Positions 1 to 10,717 of a stretch of DNA of 64,000 nucleotides are shown one piece after another (positions within the stretch are counted from its first letter, which is position 1; each line of letters opens with the position of its first letter). Below the pieces are notes generated by a model that saw only the letters and a list, made by a program, of their open reading frames with translations, did no database searches and was not told where the DNA came from. The stretch is from positions 1-64,000 of the forward strand of contig BRYA01000580.1 of NCBI GenBank assembly GCA_030267965.1, in the 5' to 3' direction. The position numbers were made by a program, and so were the translations under genes. The stretch comes from Triparma columacea (Eukaryota > Sar > Bolidophyceae > Parmales > Triparmaceae).

Positions 1-59
1 CACCAAATCCTGATGTCACAAGAACCCCAACCCAAAACAACCACAACAAATTCACAAAC

Positions 60-470
60 ACAACAAATACAAACACAAACGTATATACATACACATACAC
101 ATTTACATACACATATACATACACATATACATACACATAAACATACATGCACACTCATATTTTTCATCCCAATCCCAACCCCAACCCCAATCCCACTCCC
201 ACTTCCACTCCCACTCCCAATCCCAACCCCAACAAACACAAAAAAAATCACAAACACAAAAAATTACACAAACCCAAACACAAACGCATACACAAACACA
301 CACATAAACACACACATAAACGCATACACACACACATACACATACGCATACACACACACATACACACACGCATACACACATACATACACACACCCATCCC
401 AACAAACACAAACACAAACACAAACACAAACACAAACACAAACACAAATAATCAAGATCCCACTTGAAAA
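60..470. repeat. AC-rich microsatellite tract
   Basis: The tract consists of runs of ACACAT, AAACAC, CCCAAC and CACA units. It stays open in several frames on both strands only because the repeat lacks stops, so the ORFs across it (His/Thr-rich on plus, Cys/Val-rich on minus) are artefacts of composition. No telomere-type TTAGGG unit is seen. Confidence 0.9.
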
Positions 471-1151
471 ACGGCCGGGTTACCCTGTCTCTCTTCTACT
501 CTCAATTTTTAAATCTTTTCACTCCTCTCAAAAATTGCATTCACCCTCCTTAATTAATCTTTATACACATCTACTACACTTACACACTTACACACATACA
601 CTTACACACACTTTACCTTTACACACACCATTCCATCTTATACTCTCCTCTTTTTTACTCTCACTCCTTAATTTCTATCACTCCTACCAATAACGAAACT
701 CATTCTCCTTTAATTCATCTTCATTCACATCTACTACACTTACACACATCATTCCACCTCTTACCCTCCTCTCCTCTACTCTCCCCCCTTAAATCCTCTC
801 TATCCTCTCAACAACTACACCAACCCTCTTTTTATTCCTCTCCTTACACATGTACTATACTTCCATTATACTCACAAACCACATTAACACTTCCACAACT
901 GTTCAAAACCCCATAATTACAAAAAACTATAAAACTGCCACAACTCATCAAAACTCCACACACATCTATAACACTTCCTCAATACTCACAAACCACTTTA
1001 ACACTTTCACAATACATCAACTTTACTTCTAAAATACTCACAAACCACTTTAAAACTCCCACCCCCACACCAAAAAACCCTAACACTTACACAAAAGTCA
1101 CAACAAAATCAAATCAAATCATTTTTCCTACAAATAATGCTGCCCCTTTAG
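471..1151. other. Non-coding pyrimidine/AC-rich spacer
   Basis: This is a C/T- and AC-rich stretch with recurrent short phrases such as CTACACTTACACAC and CAAACCACTTTAA. I see no coding exon, RNA gene or mobile element. It lies just beyond the 3' end of the large minus-strand gene and must contain that gene's 3' UTR and polyadenylation region. Confidence 0.6.
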
Positions 1152-4100
1152 TTACTCCCCATCCTCATCCCCATCTTCAATGGGCAGAACGCTGCTTACT
1201 TTAGCCTTCCCACTTCCTACCCCTATCATATCTCCACCATCAGGGCCTCCAACACTTGCTCTCCTAATGCTTGCTCTCAAAGCACCTGCTAGACCCCCCT
1301 CAGCTTCAGCATCAACACTTGCTCTCCTCACACTCTCTCTCCTTCTAGCATCTCCATCTGGTGGAATAAACTCAACAGGTACTGTAGCTTTTATCGCATC
1401 AGTAAACCAGTCTGGTTTCTCCTCTTCCCATTTAGCCCAGTTTGACTCGGTCCATTTCTTAATTTCTCCTTCAATTGATACCCAGTGATGCCTTGAACGC
1501 TTCAGAGTTTCAAACTTCAACTTATCACTTTCTCCTTCAAGGAAAAAGGCCTTTGAAAAGTCCTTTGACGTCTGTGTGCTCCAGAAGGTGTGCAAGTACT
1601 TCTTCTCAATGTTCCAAAAGAAGACAGCAAAGCATAGACTAGTTATTGGTATGAAATACCTCATAATCAGCGATGCAATAACAATTGCTTTCTCACCAAT
1701 ATAAGGTGAAGCTATATGTATGGACATTGGAAGGCTTCCCATTGTCAACATCAGACCAAACAACCAATACACTCCCCCAATTTCATTAGGATGTCTAAAC
1801 TGCACAAGTGAAGTGAAATCTACGATGATTTTTACAAGCACTCTGCTAAATATACTAACTAAAATCTCTGCACTGCCCCCCAATGGTATCCAGTACCAAA
1901 AGTCTCCCCTTAATATTTTAACTAACAAGTAAAGACCAAGGTCGGCTCCAATGTAGAGAAAGGCCCAACTACCTCCCATCAACCCGAGAAGAACTATTGT
2001 TGTACACCTTATGAGAAGCATCCCTGCTGACAAGAGCAATATGGAAATAAACACAACTGATCTCTTGCTTGCTTTTGCAGGTATATAGCCGTAGAAGTCG
2101 GGTGCACTTTCTCTCCCAGCAGGGTCTGTGTCCCAGTCGTAACTAATTGATGCTGAGGCAAAGCCTGTTGTAATTGCTGACACTGCAACTGAAAGCCATG
2201 CTGAAGTTCCAACACCTTTGTCACTGGTTGATATAGCCATGAGTTGAATGATCACTCCAGGGATGGCCTCAGCAAACATCTCGATAAGCTTCATGACAGT
2301 CAACTCAAACATTGGGTTCGTTGCAGCCCCAACCTCCTGCTTTGTCCCAGTTGCTACCCTATAAGCATCAACTGCAGGTTTGTATCCTAGCAAGATTGGA
2401 GTCCACTCCCTAAGCACCCTCATCATCCCCAACTTCCTGTTCTGCGCCAAAATACAAAACATCTGAAGCCCAATTGACACTGTCAAACTTGCCAAAGATG
2501 CCTGAAAGTACCCATACTTCTTATCATACCAAAACACGCTCGTCACATACACATCAGTCAATAAATCAGTCATGCTTGTGACAGCACCAAAGATAACCCT
2601 TGCCTTCAAGCCAATCTTTGAGTTCTTAAATAGATTCACAGCAATTGTCTCAATCATTGGCCTAAACCATTTGTGCTCTCTCATTACTTCTTGTACTTCG
2701 GTGTATTGATGGGCCCACTCGTCTACTGCATGCTTTGCCGTTAGTGTTTGCACTGTAACCATCTTCAGTGCACTTCCAATCTCCAAGCCTCTTGCTTCCT
2801 CCAAACTCCCAACGTCTCCTTCATGTGTTGCTCTTCTCCTCAATTTGTTCCTGATAATAGCGCACAGCATTGTGTTTATGAACTTGTGCTGCATCTGAAC
2901 CTCTTTCATCGCTATATTTGCTTTGATGAACGCCTTCACAACCTCATCTTTGCTCCCTCCAACTGGCATCTCCTTGACCCTTAACATCAACTGATCTCCA
3001 AACCTCCTGCCATCCTCTTCATTGGCTTCTGAGCTGCTTAAAAGATTATCAAAGTAGATGGCAGCCTGATTACCTTGATTAACCCTAACTCTTGCACTGT
3101 TCTTTGCAGCAGCCTTTGAGATCTCCTTTCCCAGCTCCAGCCTTGTGACAATATTTATCTTGGTCTCTTTTTTACCAACCCTGCAAAATCTTACTGCAAA
3201 ATCTTCTCTTGCTAGAGACTGCAACCCTCTCTCTTTGATTGCTTCACTCATGATAACAAGAGTGCTCTTATCTGCTCTATACAAACGCATCTTTGAGACA
3301 AAGGTCACATTAAAGGTTTGCAACGTTGTTTTGATGCTCTCCTTTGCCTTGACCTCTAAATCAAAGTTGTTACCTGCATTTGCAGATTCTCTCACTAAGC
3401 CCTTGGTCTGAAGCCTGTCAACATCCCAAAAGTATGCTGCTGCTTCCTCAAACCCTATCCTCAAGGTAACTGAGATCATTCCCCAGCTCTTTCCTCCTCC
3501 TTCTGCACCGACAGTTGCTCGAATCATGTCAAACAGTGGTAAGAGGTTTGTGTCGCCCCTCACCTTGAGATCTTTCATCTTCTTGACAATTTCCACCCTC
3601 CTTGGCTTATCAATCTCATTAGTCTTATCGAATTTTTTGCGAAGTGAAATCATGGTGCTTGCAAACCCGACAGTTAAGCGGTTCATGATGAAAGTTGGGA
3701 CAGCTCCTCCAATGTCTACTTTAGCAACACATGATACACGGGTTTGATGACAGCCCCCAGTGTTTGGGAGCTCTTCGAACTTCCATGATATTACGGCTGA
3801 TGCCTGGACAATGTTGAAACGTAAAGGGTATTCTTTGTTGAGCCTATCAGTGTTTTCATAAACAGTCCAGCAGACCTTTCCATCTTCATTATTCTGCCAA
3901 ATACCTAATTGCCTAAACTCCCTCTCAGACATTCCTTTTACTCCAATACTTCTTCTGTTTAAGTAGAGCTGTGAGTGGTTGTTGATCTTCTTTGCTACAA
4001 TTGCTTTATACTTCTTCCCGATCATACTCTTCTTCCCTCTGGAATCTTTTATAAATTCGTATGCAACGCACACTTCAACACTTGCATCAACAACGGTCTC

Positions 4101-7100
4101 GCACATGCCAACAACAAGACTTTCGTTCTCAAGATGGATAGCTTCCAACTTCACCTTGTCATCTGGAACTGATAATGAATCAACATTCAAGCTCTCCTTC
4201 CTACACCTCATGTAGAACTCCTTGCCTCTCTGGATTGCCTTTTTCTCCTCTTCTGTATAAGTTTGCTGCTCATTTTTTATAACTTTGGCAAGCAACTCTC
4301 GTGTAATAGAGTCCTTCTCGTCATCACTCATATCAAACTTCTTCCGCAAGTCAATCATGTTGCTTGCATACCCGGTTGACAAGCGCTTCATGATAAAGCT
4401 TGGCACAGAGCCCTTGATGTCCACCTTCGAAGCAAATATGACTTTAGTCTGGGGAACGCCACCAGTGGTTGTGATTGCTTCAAACATCCAGGTAGTTCTT
4501 CCTGATGCGTGCACAGTTTGAGAGCTCAGAGGGAAGTCTTCATTGAGCATGTCAGTGTCTTTGTACACGGTCCAACATTTCTTTCTTCCCTCCTCTATCT
4601 GCCAGGTACAAAAAGCTCTCCACTCCCTGTCAGAGAATCCTCGTACCCCAAGACTCCTCCTGTTCAAATAAAGCTGTGAGTGGCCATTCAATTTCTTTGT
4701 TTCGATCGCCTTGTACTTCTTCCCAAGTTTGGCCTGTCTCTGCCTTGAATCCTTAATGAACTCGTATGCCACACACTCTGCAAGTGAAGCATCGATGACA
4801 GCCTCACACATCGCGATCACAAGGCTTTCACCATCAAGGTGCCCAGTTTTCAACTTCACCCTGGGATCTGGACACTTCACATCTTTGAAGGTCTTGCTTG
4901 CCTTGCATTTCATGTAGAACTCCTTGCCCTCCTTGATTGCCCCCTCCTCCTCATCGGTATAATTTTGTGGCTCGTTCTTTATTATATTTGCGAGGGCCAC
5001 GAGTGCCTCCATGTCTATCTCGTCGTTGCTCTTGATTTTAGGGTGTTCTTTTGGCACACCGTCCTGAGCAGTGCCTCCGGATGTAGTCAGCCCCTTCTCT
5101 CCATTTCCTTGAGGCTCACCATGCCCGATCTCGATGTCGTCGTCCATGTCGCGTACGATATCCTCTTCTTTGTCAAGCCCCCTGTTGCTGCTATCTTCAG
5201 TAACAATTCGCTTGTAGTCCTCTGAGTCTGTTCTAGAAAAAGCTTTTGTAAGGGCTGGAGAGCTCGGCTCTTCTGCAGCAGCCCTGAGCGCATCGTTCTC
5301 CATCAACAACTTGTCGTTGGTATCTTTGAGGTTCTTAATCTCAACGAGGTGTTCGCTGGCGACCCTTACCGCGGATGCCTTGAGTTTTGCAATTTCTATC
5401 CCTCGAGCATTGACGAGGTTCGCTAATCTTTCGATTTCCTCCTCCATCTTTGTAACGTTTACAAAGCTGTCAGGATTCATAGGTACGGTGGAAGCAGTGG
5501 TCGTGCGGCCGGTGGACGGCGGCACGACACTAAAATAATTACTGTCCGCAACCAGACCGGCGGCGTCCTCATGACCATTTTCAGAGTCTGCGGTAATTGC
5601 GATTATGGCGTTTGTTTGTAAGTCAAAATGAAAAAGAATTCCGCTCGATGATGCATGCGGTCGCCGTAGAAGCGCCCCACGCGAGCGCCACAGACGGAAC
5701 CCATGCGGTCGCCGGGGACGGATCCCATGCGGTCGCCGGGGACGGATCCCATGCGGTCGCCAGAGACAGATCCCATGCGGTTGCTGCAGACTGGCGTGTA
5801 CACACGTGCGCCGCGGCTGCCGCCCGTCGAGCTTGGCGCCAAGGGCCAGGCCCTCCGCAAACGCCTCCGCGCGTTCCTCACGCAGGCAGTAAAAAAAACT
5901 ACAAAGTTTCAACGCGCCCTCCCGCGACTCTCCCGCTCTCCCCTAGAGTATTAAAACGTGTTTTTTCTTCCTCTGCTCTCAACGCACAACTCACCTTGTT
6001 CCGCGTCCTCGTGGCATTTTTTGATGTCTGCAGTAATGGCGATGATGGAATTTGTTAGTCAACATGAAAAGATTTCCATGCGTGCTCCTCATTTCTGTGT
6101 AGCATATCAAGCGCCCCACGCGGTCGCCGCAGAAGCATCCCATGCGGTCGCCGCAGACGGAACCCACGCGGTCGCCGGGGACGGATCCCATGCGGTCGCG
6201 GCAGACCGGCGCGCGTTTCAGTGTAGAATATCAAGGGTCTCCCCCCCTACAACCCCCTGAAATGAACTTACCTCGGTCTTGTCCAGCGTCCTCTTGAGAG
6301 CTTTTAGATTTAGCGACTGCGAAGGGGACAACATTGTTGCAAAAGTGAGAACAAATTACAAAGTTTCAACGCGCCCTCCCGCGACTCTCCCGCTCTCCCC
6401 TAGAGTATTAAAATGAATTTTCTTATCCGGCTCTCAACGCACAACTCACCTCGTCCGGCGTCCTTGTGAGACATTTCAGTTGCTGCAGAGGAAACGACAA
6501 AGAGGGGAAAAGTGAGCAAAAGTGGCAAACTTCATCTTGTCCTCCCACACATCTCCCGCCCTCTCCTCAAGTATAAAGATATTCTCTTTCTCCTCGAGCA
6601 CTCGACGCTCACTCACCTCGTCTGGCTTCCCCATGATCATTTTCAGTTTCTGCGGGTGTGGAAATGTTGATGTTTTTTAGCTTTTTGAAATCATTTCAAC
6701 AGGATTCTCAACGACCTTTCTTTTTTTACTCCTTCCCATCTCACCCCCTACGCGTACTTACCTCCTCCGACGTCTCCATGGAGCCTATCAATATCAGCAG
6801 TTGCCCCAAGGTTGACAGCATAGTCATTTGCAGACTTGACGACATCAGCGGCAGCCTCGGCAGCAATGTCACGGTGTTCCACCGCCTCGACGACAACGAC
6901 ATCGTCGACAGCATGACCGACAACGGCAGACTGATCCGCGGCGGAATCAGCGGCTGCTGCAACGAGGACAGCAAGGTCAGTTGCAGCACTGACAATGTCA
7001 GCAGTTGTGCCATCGTGCGCAGTGCCCTTGACGAAGGCAACAAGGTCGTTGGCTGCCGCTGCTGTAGATGCAAGATCGGCAGTATGTTGAGCCCTTGTTG

Positions 7101-7182
7101 CCCTTAAGTTGGCCTTCAATCCAGCTATCTCCTCATCCCTCTGCTTCAGGAGAATTGTGAAATCCATCTCACTGTCGGTCAT
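1152..7182 (-). CDS. START-repeat multi-pass membrane protein with 5' micro-exon array
   Basis: Model: complement(join(1152..5587, 5995..6027, 6272..6316, 6450..6482, 6617..6649, 6762..7182)), 1,666 aa, all junctions phase 1. Exon 1 starts at the ATG at 7182 and encodes an acidic/Ala-rich coiled-coil-like segment. Then come four micro-exons (33, 33, 45 and 33 nt) and one large exon. Residues about 381-604 and 621-843 are two clear copies of one START-like module (shared phrases: FYMKC/FYMRC, AYEFIKDSR, LYLNRRS, CWTVY, LRKKFD). About 865-1015 is a more diverged third copy. About 1185-1505 holds several hydrophobic helices, including an AEAIPGVIIQL segment loosely like XK-related proteins, and an acidic tail follows. 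A role in lipid binding or transfer at a membrane is inferred from the START-like repeats. Without splicing, the minus-strand frame is open up to 5912, but that extension is encoded by an intronic minisatellite and I reject it as the true start. Confidence 0.75.
5652..5795. repeat. 24-bp minisatellite, copy A (about 6 units)
   Basis: About six tandem units of 24 bases, each beginning with CATGCGGTCGCC or a close variant. It lies inside the last intron (5588-5994) of the START-repeat gene. Because 24 is a multiple of three and the unit lacks stops, an ORF runs through it (Arg/Pro/His/Gly-rich), which makes the intron look coding. Confidence 0.85.
5888..6760 (-). repeat. Duplicated exon-intron units
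   Basis: Introns starting at 6449, 5994 and (more diverged) 6616 share sequence on the minus strand: GTGAGTTGTGCGTTGAGAG at the donor, then an AATACTCTAGGGGAG segment and a GCGGGAGAGTCGCGGGAGG segment. The micro-exons between them also resemble each other. The unit of duplication is therefore a micro-exon plus its downstream intron. Confidence 0.8.
6118..6213. repeat. 24-bp minisatellite, copy B (about 4 units)
   Basis: Four units of the same 24-base repeat as at 5652-5795, located in the preceding intron (6028-6271). The two arrays evidently spread with the surrounding exon-intron duplication. Confidence 0.85.
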
Positions 7183-7649
7183 CAGCCTGCGAAAGCGTGA
7201 GGGGGAAATTTTGTTTTCACGACGAAGATGATGGGTGAGCCGCGACGAATAATATTTTCGCACATACATCGCCGCGCAATATCCTTTAATTGCTCAGGAG
7301 TCCAAATCCCCATGGACATTGGGCCAAGCTGTTGTGCCTCTCCTCCTTCCTCCCCTCGCCCCCGTATCCTCCCTCCCCAACAATCCGTCCTCCGCCCTCG
7401 CCTTATACAACCCTCACCTTGTTTCGTCCCTGTAAACTCCACTTCTTCTCACAAGTCCCGAGGTTGGCCAGAGAGAAGATTACTGGGCTTGGAGCGAGGG
7501 CGACTATATCAACAGTAGACTTAGTTATTCAAATAGCACTTTTGCTCCCAACAGGTAGGTTGCGTTCGATTCTGGTGTAGGATAGCTAAAGAGCTCAACA
7601 GATTGGAATATTCTGATCAAATTCCCCATTTACTTTTGTTGACAGAAGA
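7183..7649. promoter_or_regulatory. Divergent intergenic region
   Basis: This region separates the START-repeat gene (leftward, start 7182) from the FkbM-like gene (rightward, start 7650) and should hold both promoters. A possible acceptor (CTTTCGCAG at about 7190) just upstream of the 7182 ATG leaves open a 5' exon of the minus-strand gene here. Nothing else is recognisable. Confidence 0.4.
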
Positions 7650-9736
7650 ATGAGGAGCCTGTCAAGGTTCCTTCTCTTCCCCTTGTGCATCGCAAGTGTA
7701 CTCCATCGAGCATCCCTTGTTGCTTCCACGCCCATTCCGTGTAAGGCCAATTTCACCCTTCCCTCTCCCACGCCCCTCCTACATGCTCTGACTCTTTGCT
7801 TTGATCCTCCCATGGTCGACGTTGATGTCGACACGGAGCTTCTTATTGCTTGTCGATCGTCGCCTTCTGTGCCCTCTATTTCGTTGTGCTACACCATGAG
7901 GGAATTCTTTACCAGCAAGGTCTTGCCCCTTGCCTCCACTGTTGGGCCACAGCGCAACCCAACTTCTCCGGGGATTTTGATTGACTCTCCGTACCCCCAT
8001 ACAGCTCGCAGTTATGCAGTCGGACAGCGTCTGTACGTTGACCTCTCCCTTCATCCCGTCGATCCTCTCCTGACTTCCACTGCATGCATCTTCATCAACC
8101 TTCAAGAGGAGCCATCTTGGTGCGGCGAGGTGTTAAAGAAAGGGGGTAGCGAGACTATGTACTTGAATCAGAGGCAGACACAAGCTCTCGGCAGGGGGCT
8201 GCACGCAATTACTGTTAACGCTGAGAGGAGCGTGTTCTTCAACATGGCAGAGCCATGGGTGGAAATTGTCGACCTAGTCGTGCAAGGGGCGGGCTCTCTA
8301 AAAGTGACTCTTTCGTTAAAAGATTACGACGGACGCTGTCCGTGGGTGGTTTGCCTCCTCGTTGATTCCGTCCCCGCTTGCACTTCGTTGGGAGGTGGGC
8401 TGAGAGGTGGGGACAGGAAGGAGGAGGTGGTGGTGCTTGAGCTGGAAAATGTGTGCTTTTCGGAATGGGGAGCGCCTGAGGGAGGTTGGGAGGTCAAAGT
8501 TACGCCAATGATTTTAGATACGAATAGCACAAAGGCCCTGTGGCTGGGAAAGGAGGTGAGCGTCCGCTCAAGGTCCCTCTCATCACTGAGGTGTAACGTG
8601 TTTGCGATGAAATTTGCTCATCAGTCGGCGGAAAATAGTTGGCTGGGGAGGCTTGGTTGCGAGAGGGAAGGGAGGGGGGCTACGTGCTATTTCCGGGCGA
8701 TGGAATGGGGTCTCTACAGGTAAGCGCGAGGAAACGTTCTATGGGAAGCGTTGGCCCTCAAATCACCTCGCTAGGCGCGCTCTAATCCCTTCGAACGTCC
8801 TATTTTCCTCCCCTAACCCAAACAGTCAAAATGGAGAGGACGGAGTGCTCTTGTTCATCCTGAGAAAGCTCATGGGGATTAAGAGGCTGGACGGTCTCAA
8901 CTTCTTTGAGTTCGGAGCGGAAAATGGTGCCGAGGTGAACACAAGGCTTCTGCGGGAGAGGTACGGGGTCAGGGGGTTGATGGTTGATGATGAATACGAG
9001 AATTTGGCCATCAACTTGCGGAGAGCCTCGGTGACGGCGGAGAACATTGGTGACATCATGTCCCTCTGGATCCAGAGGAGGGATTTCGTTTGGAATGAGG
9101 CGGGAGGTGGCGACGAAAGCGGGGAACTAATGGAAAAGGTCGCGGTCGATATCATTAGCATTGACATTGACAGGAATGATTATTGGGTTCTCAAGAGCAT
9201 GCTCGAGGGGGGAGCGTTAAAGGTGGAGGATGTGAGGGTCGTGATTCTTGAGTACAACAGGTGAGTGAAGTGAGGCGGGAGGGTGGCAAGGGGGGGGAGC
9301 GGCACAATGTAGCATTATATAGCTTTTTTGCTTTAGGGAGGCGGGAGGGTGGCAGGGGGGGGGAGTGGCACAATTATGTAGCATTATATTGCTTTTTTGC
9401 TTTTTTCGCAACTCATTTCACTCCTGCACCCCTTCCCGCAGCCATCTTGAGTCGGACTTGGGTGCAATATCGGTGCCCTACGACCCAAAGAAGAAGTGGG
9501 ATGGCCGCACATCATTTTTTGGTGCATCTCTGACTGCCTTCGTCGAGCTTCTTGCTCCGTACGGCCTCGTCCTTTACTACTGTGAGAGCCACGGGGTCAA
9601 TGCTTTCTTTGTGAACAAAAGGTTCGTCGAGGAAGAGCCAGGAGGTGACGCGGACATGCTCTGGCGAAAACCGAACTTTTACGGGCGAGGTTGGCGTTAT
9701 CCTTCACAAACCAGTGAGGAATGGTTAAGGATGTGA
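7650..9736 (+). CDS. Secreted/lumenal FkbM-type methyltransferase-like protein
   Basis: Model: join(7650..8719, 8826..9260, 9442..9736), 599 aa. The first about 25 residues form a hydrophobic signal sequence or anchor. The long N-terminal half (to about residue 355) has no family I recognise. From about 358 the protein carries the SQNGEDGVL motif, then FFEFGAENG with NTRLL and a later DIISIDIDRNDYW. These are the hallmarks of the FkbM-like (Methyltransf_21) Rossmann methyltransferase fold, where acidic residues after the first strands bind S-adenosylmethionine. The first junction falls inside that motif (AG|T CAA), which supports the intron call. Substrate unknown. Confidence 0.75.
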
Positions 9737-9801
9737 AAAAAAAATTGTTGTTTGTTTGCTTGTTCAAAAATATGTCTCTTTTAAATTGATACACACCGAA
9801 G

Positions 9802-10493
9802 TCACACCCATGTCGGTAGGTCGTAGTCCTTGTTGATGTGTATCCAAATTGAATCAGTGGAGCTTGTGCTTACCTCACACTGGAATATGTCTGGATACTT
9901 TCTGATGAAGCTCATGAGTTTGACGGACTTCATCGTGGGAGGGAGTGGGACCTTCTCCTTGAGGTGGGTGAACGAGCTGCCTAGCTTGGGATCGCAGTTC
10001 TCAACCAGGGCCTCGACGGTTTTTTGCCAGTAATACTCAATGGGCTCCCACTGCCAGCAGAAGGGGGTAGTTGGCTCTAGCCTGACCTTCCCCTTGTCAT
10101 ATATCCCGACCTGTCTGAGCGACCTCTCCCACTTACTCTCCTTTATCTCCCCCGATCGTAGGGAATATCTCATTCTAATTAATGGGATCCCCTTGATTTC
10201 CTTCACCTTCAAAGCAAAGTCCCTAAAGGTCAGTGTTGGCGACACCTCGATGCGCAGGTCGTCGCCCATCTTCCACTGTGAGAGCAAAGGTAGAGCGTGT
10301 GTGTCAGATCGGCAGTCAATTTAGGGTGAGCTGATAACAAGAAGTCAGGCAGTTGGAGGGGAGAAGGGGGAATCAGGTGACTGTAGCGTAGTCTCACCTC
10401 AAAGTCCTCTCCCCCGTTATCTGCCTCAAATACTGTGAAAGCTTGAACAATTACTATGATCGTCGCGGGAGGAGGGGGGGTGCCAGACGACAT
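9802..10493 (-). CDS. Hypothetical protein with ubiquitin-like N-terminus
   Basis: Model: complement(join(9802..10275, 10398..10493)), 189 aa, phase-0 junction. The N-terminal about 100 residues alternate strand-like segments (TIIVIVQAFTVFEAD, DDLRIEVSPTLTFRDFALKV) in the order of a beta-grasp (ubiquitin-like) fold. The C-terminal about 60 residues (SVKLMSFIRKYPDIFQ, then SIWIHI) look like a small winged-helix-type unit. No family is assigned with confidence. It is convergent with the FkbM-like gene 65 bases away. Confidence 0.6.
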
Positions 10494-10717
10494 TCTTCAA
10501 AGGGGTCGAAGAGAGGGGGAGGGAGGGAGGAAATAAGTGTAGGGTCAAGATGTAGAGGTAAAAAAATGCAGCGGATAGTCTCCGCGGCGCGGGGAGGGGG
10601 GGGGGAGGGTTGAAAGGGCTAAATTGAGGCTTGAACCAAATTCAGCACCACATCGACTTCTGACTTCTTCCTGAGTGCAATCCCTCAAGGAACTGCAAAT
10701 CAGCAAAAGGGCTATTT

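Noticed and set aside
103..467. Overlapping ORFs rich in Cys/Val or His/Thr
   Set aside because: They are translations of AC/GT microsatellite and are open in many frames at once.
5588..5912. N-terminal extension of the large START-repeat protein
   Set aside because: It is encoded by a minisatellite inside an intron; a phase-consistent chain of micro-exons explains the true 5' end better.
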